DNA from: a virus
Reading direction: 5' to 3' (one strand)
DNA length: 64,000 nt
IMG/VR virus record: IMGVR_UViG_3300017788_001950
Coordinates: 1-64,000 of that record
This document shows, piece after piece, positions 29,096 through 37,927 of this stretch. The notes beneath the pieces are model-generated. The model saw only the letters and a program-made list of their open reading frames with translations. It ran no database searches and was not told the DNA's origin. Made by a program: the position numbers and the translations under genes. Every line of letters begins with the position of its first letter. Within the stretch, counting starts at the first letter, position 1.

Positions 29096-29584
29096 TCAGT
29101 GCCCATCCTGGGCGGTTTTCTGAATGTGAGCATACATCTCATCCTCGGTCATGGTTTCATCAATCTGCTCCTGGGAGGCACTGGAAACCATCTCGGCTAG
29201 CTTGAGGATTTGATCATTGGCCTTGGACATGCGCTCCATGTACCTGGAAAGGTTCTGACCATGGATTGCGTGCTCCGTGGGATTGGTGGAAACGAACACA
29301 TAGAGGTCTGCCCACATGATGTAGGCGTTGTTTCTGTCCTGCACAGCGTTCTCATAGATTTGCTTCCACAGGGCCTTCTGCTTGTCCTCGACCGAGGAAA
29401 GGTTGTTCAGAAGCCCGGAAAAGTCCAGGAGCTGACGGTTGATTTTCTGGTCAAGCTCGTGAACGTCAACGCCCTTGAACTTCGTTGGTTCTCCTGTTGG
29501 AACCGAGGGCTCATCCGGTGGCATTTGACCTGGAAAGGATTGAGCAGGAGGAGTGTACACATTGGATTTTTTGCGTGTTGACAT
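29096..29584 (-). CDS. hypothetical protein, 162 aa
   Basis: Unrecognised. The first 35 residues are Pro/Ser-rich and look disordered. The rest is helical (VHELDQKINRQLLDFSGLL, DKQKALWKQIYENAVQDRN). The start is ATG with an AGAGG site 6 bases upstream. It is transcribed divergently from the plus-strand gene at 29639, across a 54-base gap with a perfect palindrome. Its stop is 9 bases before the kinase-ligase fusion. It may be a virion or accessory protein. Confidence 0.55.
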   Translation of the reverse strand: MSTRKKSNVYTPPAQSFPGQMPPDEPSVPTGEPTKFKGVDVHELDQKINRQLLDFSGLLNNLSSVEDKQKALWKQIYENAVQDRNNAYIMWADLYVFVSTNPTEHAIHGQNLSRYMERMSKANDQILKLAEMVSSASQEQIDETMTEDEMYAHIQKTAQDGH

Positions 29585-29602
29585 TCGTAACCTCTTGATA
29601 TC

Positions 29603-29614
29603 CCCTAATTAGGG
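29603..29614. promoter_or_regulatory. perfect 12-bp palindrome in divergent intergenic gap (operator candidate)
   Basis: CCCTAATTAGGG lies in the 54-base gap between the only pair of divergent genes in the window. A related string, CCCCTAATTGGTAGGG, occurs at 59432-59446 in another intergenic gap. This is a candidate binding site for a dimeric regulator. The function is inferred only from symmetry and position. Confidence 0.35.
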
Positions 29615-29638
29615 AAGGAAAAGCGAAAGTCCAAGGTT

Positions 29639-30841
29639 ATGAGCACCAGTCCTCAAGTCTACATCCACCTAACCGACAAACAGGGTGCCCTGGGCATTCA
29701 GAAAACCAAGACTCTCTGGGCAAGCTCCATCGTTGAGGGCGTCTATGCCGTTGCCGTTGGAGGAACCTTCGTTCCTGATGTTCAGATGACACGCCTGGGC
29801 CGGGCAAAATCTCGTTTAACCGCCGTCTATTTCACGACTCCTCTTCTCCCGGACTACTGCACCCCAGAGGAGTGCGTCTGGAAGCACTCAGAAATCCCTG
29901 TAACAATCGTCAAAATCGCCAATGCACTCCAGGCCAGGCGGGACCTTGACAGCTCCCTAGGGGTTTTAAACAAAGACTCCTATCGGGAGCGCCTGATGAT
30001 TCCCACAAAAGAGATGCCAGATCCAGAAAATCCCCCAGACTTCCTAATTGACGAAAATCTAGAAACCCCTACAATTAAGGCCTTGGTTGAGAATTTGGTG
30101 GAAAACGTCCTTTTGGGACTGTCAGAGGAGATTGAGGAGGCCGCAAAGACCCCGGAACAGGCAGCCCAGGCCAACTTGGCCCTGTATGGCATATTTCTAG
30201 GTGATGTGATTCACCTTTATCTGTTTGACAAAAGCAAACTGACCACATTCATTGAACTACGGGATCTCTTGAGGGAGTCCAATGCAGTCTTCGACAGGCG
30301 ACTCCCTGAGATCCTACCGCCTGATCAGGCTGGAAAGATAACGACCTCTGAGCAAGTCAAGGCGTATGCCGAGCAGCTCCTAGGAGAAATCCTCCTGGGC
30401 ACCATTGCGGCCACGGTGGCCTTTGAGCGGAGCCAAAACAACGAGAAGATTTGGAGAGTGACGCAGTCTTCCGCAGAAAAAGGATATGGCCCTTTGCTGT
30501 ATGAGGCTATGATGACCTTCATTAATGGAGACTGGATTGCTCCTGATGCAAGCTCGGTGAGTCCTTCAGCAGAAAAGGTCTGGTCTACGTTTGCAAAAAG
30601 ACCTGACATGCAAAAGGAACCCTCTAAACAGGAAAATCATCGCCACGACCCTGATGAGGCCCCTGATCTTACATTCATCTATAAACCCAAGGGTCCACGA
30701 GACACTAGCGCCCACAAGAAGCTACTAAACAACGCTGACCATCCAAGCAACCAACTTACAAATCCCGGCAGGTTCTTTTCGCAGATAGGAAGTAAGTTCT
30801 TTAGCAAGAAGTATCAGGCGGCCATTAGAGACGGACACTGA
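29639..30841 (+). CDS. lone plus-strand gene, possible ADP-ribosyltransferase-fold N-terminus, 400 aa
   Basis: This is the only gene on the plus strand. Residues 7-30 (VYIHLTDKQGALGIQKTKTL, then WAS) follow the H-x-T...I...G-x-L-x-x-S pattern that opens DarT/KptA-like ART folds, and LTAVYFTT (about 60-67) would be a core strand. The middle is helical and acidic. Residues 270-320 contain KGYGPLLYEAMM and VSPSAEKVWSTFAKR, a module I recall from phage proteins of unknown function. The tail is basic and disordered. The ribosome site is weak (AAGG only 2 bases away). ART assignment is tentative; other folds are possible. Confidence 0.45.
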   Translation: MSTSPQVYIHLTDKQGALGIQKTKTLWASSIVEGVYAVAVGGTFVPDVQMTRLGRAKSRLTAVYFTTPLLPDYCTPEECVWKHSEIPVTIVKIANALQARRDLDSSLGVLNKDSYRERLMIPTKEMPDPENPPDFLIDENLETPTIKALVENLVENVLLGLSEEIEEAAKTPEQAAQANLALYGIFLGDVIHLYLFDKSKLTTFIELRDLLRESNAVFDRRLPEILPPDQAGKITTSEQVKAYAEQLLGEILLGTIAATVAFERSQNNEKIWRVTQSSAEKGYGPLLYEAMMTFINGDWIAPDASSVSPSAEKVWSTFAKRPDMQKEPSKQENHRHDPDEAPDLTFIYKPKGPRDTSAHKKLLNNADHPSNQLTNPGRFFSQIGSKFFSKKYQAAIRDGH

Positions 30842-30855
30842 GAACTCAGTTGTCC
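30833..30855. terminator. hairpin covering both convergent stop codons
   Basis: Arms GGACACTGAG and CTCAGTTGTCC pair with a single-base bulge and a 2-base loop. The stop codons of the plus gene (30839-30841) and the sigma gene (30846-30848) both lie inside it. A bidirectional terminator at the convergent junction is likely, although there is no clear T-run on either side. Confidence 0.5.
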
Positions 30856-31766
30856 TCTAGTCTCTTGATTTCCTTGTAGTGCTTCTTGAGAGAACTGAGG
30901 ACAATGGAGAGCTGCTTGGAGCTTAGGTTGGTCATTTCCCTGATGTAAAGAAGAACGGCCCTCTTGCTGAGAAGGTCAACTTCCTCAATCCTGGAAACCA
31001 AGTCCTTGATGGCCCTGACACAGATGATTTCACTTTCTGTCTTGACACGACCCTCAATGGCATCCACCATCTTCTTGAGCTGTTCATGGGCACTGCCAGA
31101 GCTAAGAACCTCGTCCCAGCTAGGCATCACCTGATAGTTCTCAATCATCTCTAGGTCTTCTTTCGAGATTTCATCCCGATTGTCGATTGAGATATAGGTC
31201 TGAGTCTTCTTTGCGTTCTGCTTGCTCTTAATCGTAAGCCAGTTTTTAGCAACGACATTGAAATAAGAGAAGGCCTTAGAACCCTTGCTAGGATTGAATT
31301 TGCCAACTGCCGTGTATAGAAATTCGAGACACTCACTTTTTAGATCCTGCTTACTTTCATGCATGACGGTGAAGCCGTACACATTGATCAGGTTCTCGAC
31401 CAAGGAATCAAAGGCAGGCAGGATTTCCGTCACATAAATCTTCTTCTTGCTCTCCACATTGGATGCCTCCTGATAGGAGACAATTGCGGCTTGCGTCTTC
31501 TCGTCAAAATAGTTGAGGCTAGCCTTCGTGCCTGGCTTCCTGCGGGTGATTTTCTTTCTCTGAAGTTTGGTGCCTAGGTTACCCTTGCTCATGTCGAGCG
31601 AGTTGTCCATCCCAAAATCTTCCACCGGAAGGCCAGTGATGGCTTCCTTCATAGAGACAATCTCACGATCAAAAGCACTGTGATCGTAGGAAGACACCTT
31701 CTTGAACTTCTTTCGACCTGTTCTTGGCTTGTTGGCCTGAGCAGTTTCATGTGTTTTCGTAACCAA
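30846..31766 (-). CDS. late-transcription sigma factor, T4 gp55-like
   Basis: A 306-residue protein. Residues about 145-185 (LKSECLEFLYTAVGKFNPSK, then SKAFSYFNVVAKNWLTIKS) match sigma region 2 of phage late sigma factors, where KFDPSKG-x-A-F-x-Y is diagnostic. The N-terminus is basic. The C-terminal 60 residues (LLYIREMTNLSSKQLSIVL) resemble a helix-turn-helix but are shorter than a complete region 4. It would direct host RNA polymerase to late promoters. The TTG start has an AAAGGA site 9-10 bases upstream. It ends the island operon and may act on the TACTTA motifs upstream of virion genes. Confidence 0.75.
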   Translation of the reverse strand: MVTKTHETAQANKPRTGRKKFKKVSSYDHSAFDREIVSMKEAITGLPVEDFGMDNSLDMSKGNLGTKLQRKKITRRKPGTKASLNYFDEKTQAAIVSYQEASNVESKKKIYVTEILPAFDSLVENLINVYGFTVMHESKQDLKSECLEFLYTAVGKFNPSKGSKAFSYFNVVAKNWLTIKSKQNAKKTQTYISIDNRDEISKEDLEMIENYQVMPSWDEVLSSGSAHEQLKKMVDAIEGRVKTESEIICVRAIKDLVSRIEEVDLLSKRAVLLYIREMTNLSSKQLSIVLSSLKKHYKEIKRLEDN

Positions 31767-31781
31767 GTTAAAGGCGTCCTT

Positions 31782-32213
31782 TCATTGGAGAGGAAGGTTT
31801 GGCCCTCTGTCCAGGGAAGATCCATCAAAGTCCGATGGAGGGGCTACTCTAGCACCACCCTGGGCTAGAGCCTCTGGAGACGGGATCTCCTCTTCTTGGA
31901 TAACTACGTACTTCTGCTTGCTTCGATCCACAAATTTCTGAACCAATCTGGTCACAGCAATTTTTCCGGCCTTTAGTTCAGCCATGGATTCTTGCACAAC
32001 CATCTTCACTTCCTTGCTGTCGAAGAAAAGCTGCATCTTGAGAATTTTTTCAAGGCTAGCCTCGACTGACTCAAGACTCTCTATGGCCTCGGAAAAATCA
32101 TCTTCCAGAAGGAGAATGATGTTTGAGAAACGCCACAGATAGGTTGCTGCAATACCGAGCACCACGAGGAGCATGAGATTGAGCAGAGCAGAAATAACCA
32201 GAAACCAAATCAT
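31782..32213 (-). CDS. single-span membrane protein, 143 aa
   Basis: Residues 2-27 (IWFLVISALLNLMLLVVLGI, then AATYLW) form one membrane segment; the rest is soluble. The central part has the pattern KMQLFFDSKEVKMVVQESM and VQKFVDRSKQKYV that I recall from many T4-related phages as a conserved unknown protein. The C-terminus is Pro/Gly-rich. It overlaps the upstream glycosyltransferase stop by four bases and precedes the sigma gene by 15 bases. Function unknown; it likely anchors to the inner membrane. Confidence 0.65.
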   Translation of the reverse strand: MIWFLVISALLNLMLLVVLGIAATYLWRFSNIILLLEDDFSEAIESLESVEASLEKILKMQLFFDSKEVKMVVQESMAELKAGKIAVTRLVQKFVDRSKQKYVVIQEEEIPSPEALAQGGARVAPPSDFDGSSLDRGPNLPLQ

Positions 32214-33382
32214 ATGATGCCCTTCAAAGCCTCGGTGTAGTGTTTAGCAATGGCCTCAAAGCTGTATTCCTTCTTGAGAATCTTGGAGAGATCCTTTGCC
32301 CACACTGTTGGCAAGCTAGGACTTTCCACAAACTTCTTGAGCTTGCGCTTTGCGTCATCCTCCGAGACTCGGCCCCACTGGAAACCCTGCTGGAAGATTT
32401 GACCGTCGATTCTGGACTCATGTACCGGAGCCAGTGTGGTGTCCACCTTAATGTACTTACCCCGACCCAGGAACTCTGTGTGAGCCGACCACCCGGAGGC
32501 GATTACAGGAAGGCCAGAAGCAGCCGCCTCAAGGATTGGGAGACCAAAGCCCTCACCCCTGGTGAGAGCAACCATGGCCTTAAGGGTTGGATTACGATAC
32601 AGGCCTGCCACTTCTTCATCCGTCATATCGCCGTGAAGGAGGTAGAAGCGTGGACTCGAGGTCTTCTGAACCTCGGTAAGAAGCTGGCTAAGAACCTGCT
32701 GGGTCTTAAGACGATCGATGGTGGTATTTCTACCCATGTTCGTCTTGATGACTACGCCTACATTTGGAGAATCCTTGAACTGCTCCGCAAGCCACTTACA
32801 GGTGTAGAAAAGATTCTTGCGATCGTTTTCCGGGTTGTTACCAGTGATCTGTCCAAAGACCAGGAAGTTGAAGTCAGTGGTAGCTTCCGTGAGAGGAAAG
32901 GGCTTAATGTCCTCTCGGAGGATGGCATCCACAAAGCTTTCTGGAACCACCTTGATTTCCTTCTTGAGAACCTTGCCGTCTCCTGTCAGAACGCCCTTCA
33001 CAAACTCCGAGGGAGCAATGATGAGGTCCATACGGTTGCATGCATTGATCCATTCTGGATTACACCGATCAGCCTCCACAGCAGCCGTTAGGCCCACGTT
33101 GAAGTCTGCCAAAAATGGGTTCCACTCATTTGGAAGCTGCAACTGTAGGGAAACGTCATACTTCGGCTTCTGTATGCTGTGTTGGATGATGCGACCAATC
33201 AAACCCCCGTGGGAGTCAGGATCGGTAAGCCATGGCGTGTCACCCCACCTGAGAGGCTCCGTTACTACCTCAATATCTCCACGACTGTCGGCTAGGTCAA
33301 ATAGCCAACGAGCAATCTGCCTGGCATGAACTCCATAACCGGATTGAGTCAAGAGAGGTGCTCTAAGAATAACGCTTTTCAC
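32210..33382 (-). CDS. glycosyltransferase, GT4 / GT-B fold
   Basis: A 390-residue protein with the GT4 layout. The N-terminal Rossmann half starts APLLTQSGYGVHARQIARWL, the typical acceptor-site glycine pattern. The C-terminal half has MVALTRGEGFGLPILEAAAS with GLPVIASGWSAHTEFL, the E-x7-E nucleotide-sugar motif. It would move a sugar from an NDP donor with retention of configuration. Neighbouring genes make GDP-sugars and an activated heptose, which are likely donors. It lies 2 bases from the next glycosyltransferase and overlaps the downstream membrane protein gene by four bases. Confidence 0.85.
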   Translation of the reverse strand: MKSVILRAPLLTQSGYGVHARQIARWLFDLADSRGDIEVVTEPLRWGDTPWLTDPDSHGGLIGRIIQHSIQKPKYDVSLQLQLPNEWNPFLADFNVGLTAAVEADRCNPEWINACNRMDLIIAPSEFVKGVLTGDGKVLKKEIKVVPESFVDAILREDIKPFPLTEATTDFNFLVFGQITGNNPENDRKNLFYTCKWLAEQFKDSPNVGVVIKTNMGRNTTIDRLKTQQVLSQLLTEVQKTSSPRFYLLHGDMTDEEVAGLYRNPTLKAMVALTRGEGFGLPILEAAASGLPVIASGWSAHTEFLGRGKYIKVDTTLAPVHESRIDGQIFQQGFQWGRVSEDDAKRKLKKFVESPSLPTVWAKDLSKILKKEYSFEAIAKHYTEALKGII

Positions 33383-33384
33383 TA

Positions 33385-34881
33385 TCAGGCCTTCTTTCTT
33401 TCGATTTTCGTAACCTTGACTTTGCTCAGAATCTTCTTATCCTCGTGGGGAATCACAGGCTCCACAGTATTCTGAACGCTTGGAACAACCATTGCTGGAG
33501 GCTGGTTCGAGGCAGCCGCATTCTTCCTGTCTTCTGCAAGGGCATTAACCGTCTTTGGAACGCCTGGCGAGAGTGGGAATAGCTTGGCCATGGAAGATTT
33601 GTTGGTCTTGAAGTTTTCGATGGTCGCAAGCATGGTTCTGTCCCACTCGCTAATCATCTTGTCAAAGGAGAACTCGTGGTCGCAGTAGGCCATGACCTTC
33701 GTCTTCATCTCGGCCTTCTGCTCTGGAGTCATCTCGTAAATCTTCATAAGAGCCTCAGACACCTGAGTCTCTGTGCAAAGGTCCTCATAGATGTAAGGAA
33801 CAAGCTGAGAGCCCACAAGGGAACGCTTGATTGGCTGAATGGCTGCTCCGTGCTCCGAACCATCTCTGTAGTCGATAACCTGGCGAGTCATGCCGCCAGT
33901 GCACAAAGCCACAATGGGCTTGCCAACCATCATGCTAATCATTGTGGACAGACCGAAGCCCTCATTCTTGGAAATGTTGATGCAGGTATCCGTGATATTG
34001 TGCATGAGGTTCATCTGCTCGAACTGTAGCTTTTCGGTGGAGAACCACACGTTGTTGCCTAGGCCAAGCTCCTCACTAAGGGCCAAGAGATTTGGACCCT
34101 CTGGATCACCAGGATCGGTGTGCATGATTAGGGTGGCATTGCGATGGCCATGCTTTGCCTCTAGGTCCTCAAGAAAGACCTTCCAAGCCAACAGAAGGTC
34201 GGCTGGCATCTTTCTCGTGGCATTCCTGTTAACCCACAGAACCTGGAACCAATCGGCACGGAGACCGTAATTCTGCTTACGGGCCAGAGCAACCTGATCC
34301 TCAGGGATTGGGAAATAGATGCTCTTAGGGAATGCGTGAGGAATGTAGTTGGTCTTATCCGGGAAAGCGGTCTTGACCATTTCGAAAGTCTTGTAGGACA
34401 GACAGTTAATCAGGTCCGTGCCCTCGTACCATGGGTAGTTGAACCTTGGATATGGGTCATTGTCCCAAACGTGCCAATACACAATTGGGCAGACTTGACG
34501 AATTTCGTCTTCCATCTCCCAAACCCACATGAACTGCCTTGGATCGGTGAAGAGGAAAATCGCATCTGGCTTCTCTGTGAGAAGGATGCTGCGAATCATC
34601 TCCTTGTTTCCGAAACCGTCCACCGGCTTCACAATGAAATCGGGATTGACAGCCACGGTGTCATAGTTGGCGTGCTTAATAGCTCCACCAAGACAACGAA
34701 ACGACCATCTGCCGGTCTGGATTAGACCCTCAATCAGGAAGCGAGCCTGGACACCAACACCGCTAGGTGCCAAGGGGTGATCTGACAACATGAGGACCTT
34801 TTGCTTCTTTTGTGGCTTCACAAAAAGGTCGTCATCAGACAGCAATTCTGTATCGTTTGATACTAGCAACGATTCTACCAT
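33385..34881 (-). CDS. glycosyltransferase, GT4-like with N- and C-terminal extensions, 498 aa
   Basis: GT-B fold signals are KVLMLSDHPLAPSGVGVQAR at the start of the first domain and ISKNEGFGLSTMISMMVGKP in the second (EGFG.. motif for the nucleotide sugar). It is longer than usual for GT4 because of about 25 residues in front and about 85 disordered residues at the end (SNQPPAMVVPSVQNTVEP). It follows a 73-base gap with a small hairpin, so it may have its own promoter. The sugar and acceptor are unknown. Confidence 0.82.
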   Translation of the reverse strand: MVESLLVSNDTELLSDDDLFVKPQKKQKVLMLSDHPLAPSGVGVQARFLIEGLIQTGRWSFRCLGGAIKHANYDTVAVNPDFIVKPVDGFGNKEMIRSILLTEKPDAIFLFTDPRQFMWVWEMEDEIRQVCPIVYWHVWDNDPYPRFNYPWYEGTDLINCLSYKTFEMVKTAFPDKTNYIPHAFPKSIYFPIPEDQVALARKQNYGLRADWFQVLWVNRNATRKMPADLLLAWKVFLEDLEAKHGHRNATLIMHTDPGDPEGPNLLALSEELGLGNNVWFSTEKLQFEQMNLMHNITDTCINISKNEGFGLSTMISMMVGKPIVALCTGGMTRQVIDYRDGSEHGAAIQPIKRSLVGSQLVPYIYEDLCTETQVSEALMKIYEMTPEQKAEMKTKVMAYCDHEFSFDKMISEWDRTMLATIENFKTNKSSMAKLFPLSPGVPKTVNALAEDRKNAAASNQPPAMVVPSVQNTVEPVIPHEDKKILSKVKVTKIERKKA

Positions 34882-34923
34882 GTTCTTCTCTTTCCCTATG
34901 TGTTAGTGGAACGTAACAATATT

Positions 34924-34937
34924 CGAGGAAAACCTCG
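34924..34937. other. small hairpin in the 73-base gap before the glycosyltransferase pair
   Basis: CGAGG and CCTCG pair across an AAAA loop in the 73-base gap between the GDP-mannose dehydratase gene and the next glycosyltransferase. No T-run follows on the minus strand, so it is at most a weak terminator or a processing site. Confidence 0.3.
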
Positions 34938-34954
34938 GATTGTGCAAAGGAAGG

Positions 34955-35944
34955 CTATAACGCCAGCTCTTTTTCGAAGTCGGCCTCGAACATCAATTTG
35001 GCCAAATCCTTAAACGTCACGCTAGGAGCCCAGCCCAGTTTTTCCTTGGCCTTGGCGTAGTCGCCCTTAAGGAGAGGAACCTCATGGGGACGAAAAAGCC
35101 TTTCGTTGATAACAAGGTGGTCATCGACCCTTAGGCCTGCCAACTTGAAAACCTCCTCAAGGAACTCACGAACAGAGTGTGTCTCACCAGTAGCAAGAAC
35201 ATAGTCGTCCGGCTTGTCCTGTTGAAGCATCTGCCACATGCCCCTGGTGTAATCAGGTGCCCAACCCCAATCTCTCATGGCCTCGAGATTTCCCAACTCA
35301 AGATTAGCCTGCATTCCAAGCTTAATTCGGGCGGCTGCCTGAGTGATCTTGCGAGTCACGAAAGTCTCACCTCGCCTTGGTCCCTCGTGGTTGAAAAGAA
35401 TGCCACAGGAAATGTGAAGTCCGTAGCCCTCACGGTAGGTTCTGCACAGATTGTGTGCACACAGCTTTGCTGCCGCATAGGGACTGACAGGCGTCATCTT
35501 AGTTTCCTCGTTTTGAGGAATGGCCACGTTGTCTCCGAACATTTCAGATGATGAGGCTTGATAGAAGCGGGCCTTTGGCACGACTTCCTTATAGGCATTG
35601 AGAAGCCTTAGAGTACCACCCGCAACAACATCCATAGTTTCCTCTGGAACCTCAAAGGATACCTTAACGTGGGATTGTGCGGCCAGATTATAGATTTCGT
35701 CTGGCTTCCACTTATTGAGGATTCGCCAAAGGCTGTAACCATCAGACATGTTGCCCCACTCGGTGTAAAAGCGGGGATTGGTGTAAATGTGCTCTACTCT
35801 GGCGGTATTGAAGGCACTGGTCCTTCTTCGAAGGCCAACAACGCTCTTGTAACCCATTTCGAGCAATTGCTCTGCAAGGTGAGAACCATCTTGACCAGTG
35901 ACGCCCGTTATGAATGCAACACGCTCACCGATTGGTTTAGACAT
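34955..35944 (-). CDS. gmd: GDP-mannose 4,6-dehydratase
   Basis: Converts GDP-D-mannose to GDP-4-keto-6-deoxymannose (NADP-dependent); the same family also dehydrates GDP-manno-heptose. At 329 residues it is a normal size. Key sites: GVTGQDG (14-20), the cofactor loop with the GMD-specific RRRTSAFNT, NLAAQSHV (86-93), SSSEMFG (131-137, Ser/Glu catalytic), Y156-x3-K160, and GILFNHEGPRRGETFVTRKI. The match to the GMD family is near complete. It is followed upstream by the epimerase-reductase gene. Confidence 0.93.
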   Translation of the reverse strand: MSKPIGERVAFITGVTGQDGSHLAEQLLEMGYKSVVGLRRRTSAFNTARVEHIYTNPRFYTEWGNMSDGYSLWRILNKWKPDEIYNLAAQSHVKVSFEVPEETMDVVAGGTLRLLNAYKEVVPKARFYQASSSEMFGDNVAIPQNEETKMTPVSPYAAAKLCAHNLCRTYREGYGLHISCGILFNHEGPRRGETFVTRKITQAAARIKLGMQANLELGNLEAMRDWGWAPDYTRGMWQMLQQDKPDDYVLATGETHSVREFLEEVFKLAGLRVDDHLVINERLFRPHEVPLLKGDYAKAKEKLGWAPSVTFKDLAKLMFEADFEKELAL

Positions 35945-35978
35945 GACCTAAGCATAGTGATCCCTGAATGTTTGTTTA

Positions 35979-36935
35979 TCAGCGGTTTACGCCACGAACA
36001 TTCGGGTAATTTTCCATAAACCATTGGCAGGTCTTTTTGAGGCCCTCAGCAAATGGTGTGTAGTCCGTGGCTTTCCAGCTAGTCATACTGAGCAATCTTA
36101 CGTTGGTAGATGGCTTGCGGAATTGGCCTACTGGAGCAGACTCATCAAAAACAAGCTCTCCTGTGTACCCAAGGTACTTTGCAAGGAGTCGAGCCACGTC
36201 CCCGATGGACTGTTCCTCGGAGACCCCAATGTTTAGTGGCATGTCATCATCATATTCCTTGGAGACCACGACCAAGATTCTTGCAATGTCCTCAGCATAC
36301 GTGAACTCCCGGAGCTGTTTGCCATTTCCCCAAATAGTAACAGTGGGCTGATTGAAAAGTCTGGCTTCCCAAATCCTTCGCATCAGAGATGGAATGACAT
36401 GCCCATTAATCAGATCGAAGTTGTCGTGCTCGCCGTAAATGTTGTTGGGAATGACAGTGACATACTTGAGCCCGTGCTGTTTCCTAATGGCCCTTGTGTA
36501 TACGTCAAGCATTCTCTTTGCAAAGGCATAGCCGAAATTGCTGGGATGAGGAGGACCGGCATGAAGCTGTTCCTCGCTAAGGGGCCACTTAACAAAGGGG
36601 GCATCTGGATACACACAGGTTGACAAAACCGACACCACCCTTGGCACCCACGCCTTAACACAGCCATTGAGAATGGTGGCGTTCATCACTGCATTGTCAT
36701 GATAGAAGTCAGCCAATCCCTCTGAGTTTGCCACAAGGCCACCTACACGGGCAGCCAAGTGATAGACCACATCAGGAGACGCATCTAGCAGACAGGCCTT
36801 GGTTTGCCCATGATCACGGAAGTCACGACGCTTACTTGAGGGAGCCTCAAAAGGAACCTGTTGCTCAGTGAGCACCCTTGAGAGGGCATTTCCAAGCATA
36901 CCAGAACCCCCGGTTATCAGGGCCTTTTCGGTCAT
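35979..36935 (-). CDS. fcl: GDP-L-fucose synthase-like epimerase/reductase
   Basis: An extended SDR of 318 residues. It has GGSGMLG (9-15), AARVGG (61-66), STCVYP (105-110, with Cys107), Y136-x3-K140 and NGHVIPSLMRR (His179). Positions of the catalytic Cys and His match the bifunctional 3,5-epimerase/4-reductase Fcl/WcaG. It would turn GDP-4-keto-6-deoxymannose into GDP-L-fucose, or the heptose analogue into a 6-deoxyheptose. Its start overlaps the GDP-mannose epimerase stop by four bases, and the gap to gmd is 34 bases. Confidence 0.88.
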   Translation of the reverse strand: MTEKALITGGSGMLGNALSRVLTEQQVPFEAPSSKRRDFRDHGQTKACLLDASPDVVYHLAARVGGLVANSEGLADFYHDNAVMNATILNGCVKAWVPRVVSVLSTCVYPDAPFVKWPLSEEQLHAGPPHPSNFGYAFAKRMLDVYTRAIRKQHGLKYVTVIPNNIYGEHDNFDLINGHVIPSLMRRIWEARLFNQPTVTIWGNGKQLREFTYAEDIARILVVVSKEYDDDMPLNIGVSEEQSIGDVARLLAKYLGYTGELVFDESAPVGQFRKPSTNVRLLSMTSWKATDYTPFAEGLKKTCQWFMENYPNVRGVNR

Positions 36936-37927
36936 TTCTTGCTCTGTTCGTTAATCCAGTGATATGTCTTGGCGAGGCCGACCTCAAGGGGCTCCGAAAC
37001 CTTCCATCCCATCTTCTCTTCAAATAGAGTATTATCAGACCTGCGTCCCATAACACCAATCGGACCAGGAATGTGGTTAAGCCGAATGTCCTTACCGGCA
37101 ATCTTGGAGATCATCTCAGCAAACTGGTTAATGCTGACCATCTCCTCAGAACCGATGTTCACGGGACCAAGGAAATCCGACTCCATGAAACGCTCCACTG
37201 CCTTGAGACACTCATCGATGTAGAGGAAGCTTCTCGTCTGCTTACCGTCTCCCCAGACCTCAATGGAGTCGCTGTTCTTGGCCATTGCAATCTTGCGACA
37301 CAGGGCCGCAGGAGCCTTTTCCTTGCCGTTATTCCAGGCACCCTCAGGACCGAAGATATTGTGGAACCTGGCAATCCTTACGTCCAGCCCATAGTTGCGA
37401 TTGTAGGAGAGATACACACGCTCACTGAACAGCTTCTCCCACCCATACTCCGAGTCTGGATTGGCTGGATAGGCACTGGACTCAACACAGTTGGGGTTAT
37501 TTGGGTCTTCCTGATTGTGGGCAGGATACATGCAGGCACTGGAACTGTAGAAAATCTTGGGCTTCTTGGCGCATTGCACAGCAGCCCGAACCACGTTTAG
37601 GTTAATGAGAGCCGAGCTGCTCATAACATCGGCATCGTGTTCCCCGGTGAAGATATAGCCAGCCCCGCCCATATCTGCGGCCAACTGGTAAATCTCGTCA
37701 AAGCACTCCTCCTCAGGAGCGAAGCGGTTGATCACCTTGTCAACGAAAAACTGGAAACGGAGATCGCCCTTGACAAAATCGTCAATCTGGTTGCCAAGGT
37801 CCGTGTACTCATGGAGCTTAATGTCCACGCCACGAACCCAACAGCCTTCCTTTTTCAGCTTTCTTGCAAGGTGTCCACCGATGAACCCACCTGCACCAAG
37901 GACCAATACTCTCTTCTGTTTTGTCAT
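36932..37927 (-). CDS. GDP-mannose 3,5-epimerase-like SDR
   Basis: A 331-residue extended SDR that strongly resembles GDP-mannose 3,5-epimerase. Signals: GAGGFIGG (11-18), QLAADMGGAGYIF (81-93), SSSACMYP (128-135), Y161-x3-K165, and IARFHNIFGPEGAWN with KEKAPAALCRK, then SFLYIDECL and GPVNIGSEEMVSINQFAEM. GME makes GDP-L-galactose and GDP-L-gulose; a related Campylobacter enzyme epimerises GDP-heptose. Substrate (hexose or heptose) cannot be decided from sequence. Overlaps the downstream SDR by four bases. Confidence 0.88.
   Translation of the reverse strand: MTKQKRVLVLGAGGFIGGHLARKLKKEGCWVRGVDIKLHEYTDLGNQIDDFVKGDLRFQFFVDKVINRFAPEEECFDEIYQLAADMGGAGYIFTGEHDADVMSSSALINLNVVRAAVQCAKKPKIFYSSSACMYPAHNQEDPNNPNCVESSAYPANPDSEYGWEKLFSERVYLSYNRNYGLDVRIARFHNIFGPEGAWNNGKEKAPAALCRKIAMAKNSDSIEVWGDGKQTRSFLYIDECLKAVERFMESDFLGPVNIGSEEMVSINQFAEMISKIAGKDIRLNHIPGPIGVMGRRSDNTLFEEKMGWKVSEPLEVGLAKTYHWINEQSKK

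Noticed and set aside
32240-33091. 283-codon plus-strand frame opposite a glycosyltransferase
   Set aside because: The minus frame has the GT4 motifs; the plus frame is an artefact of codon bias.
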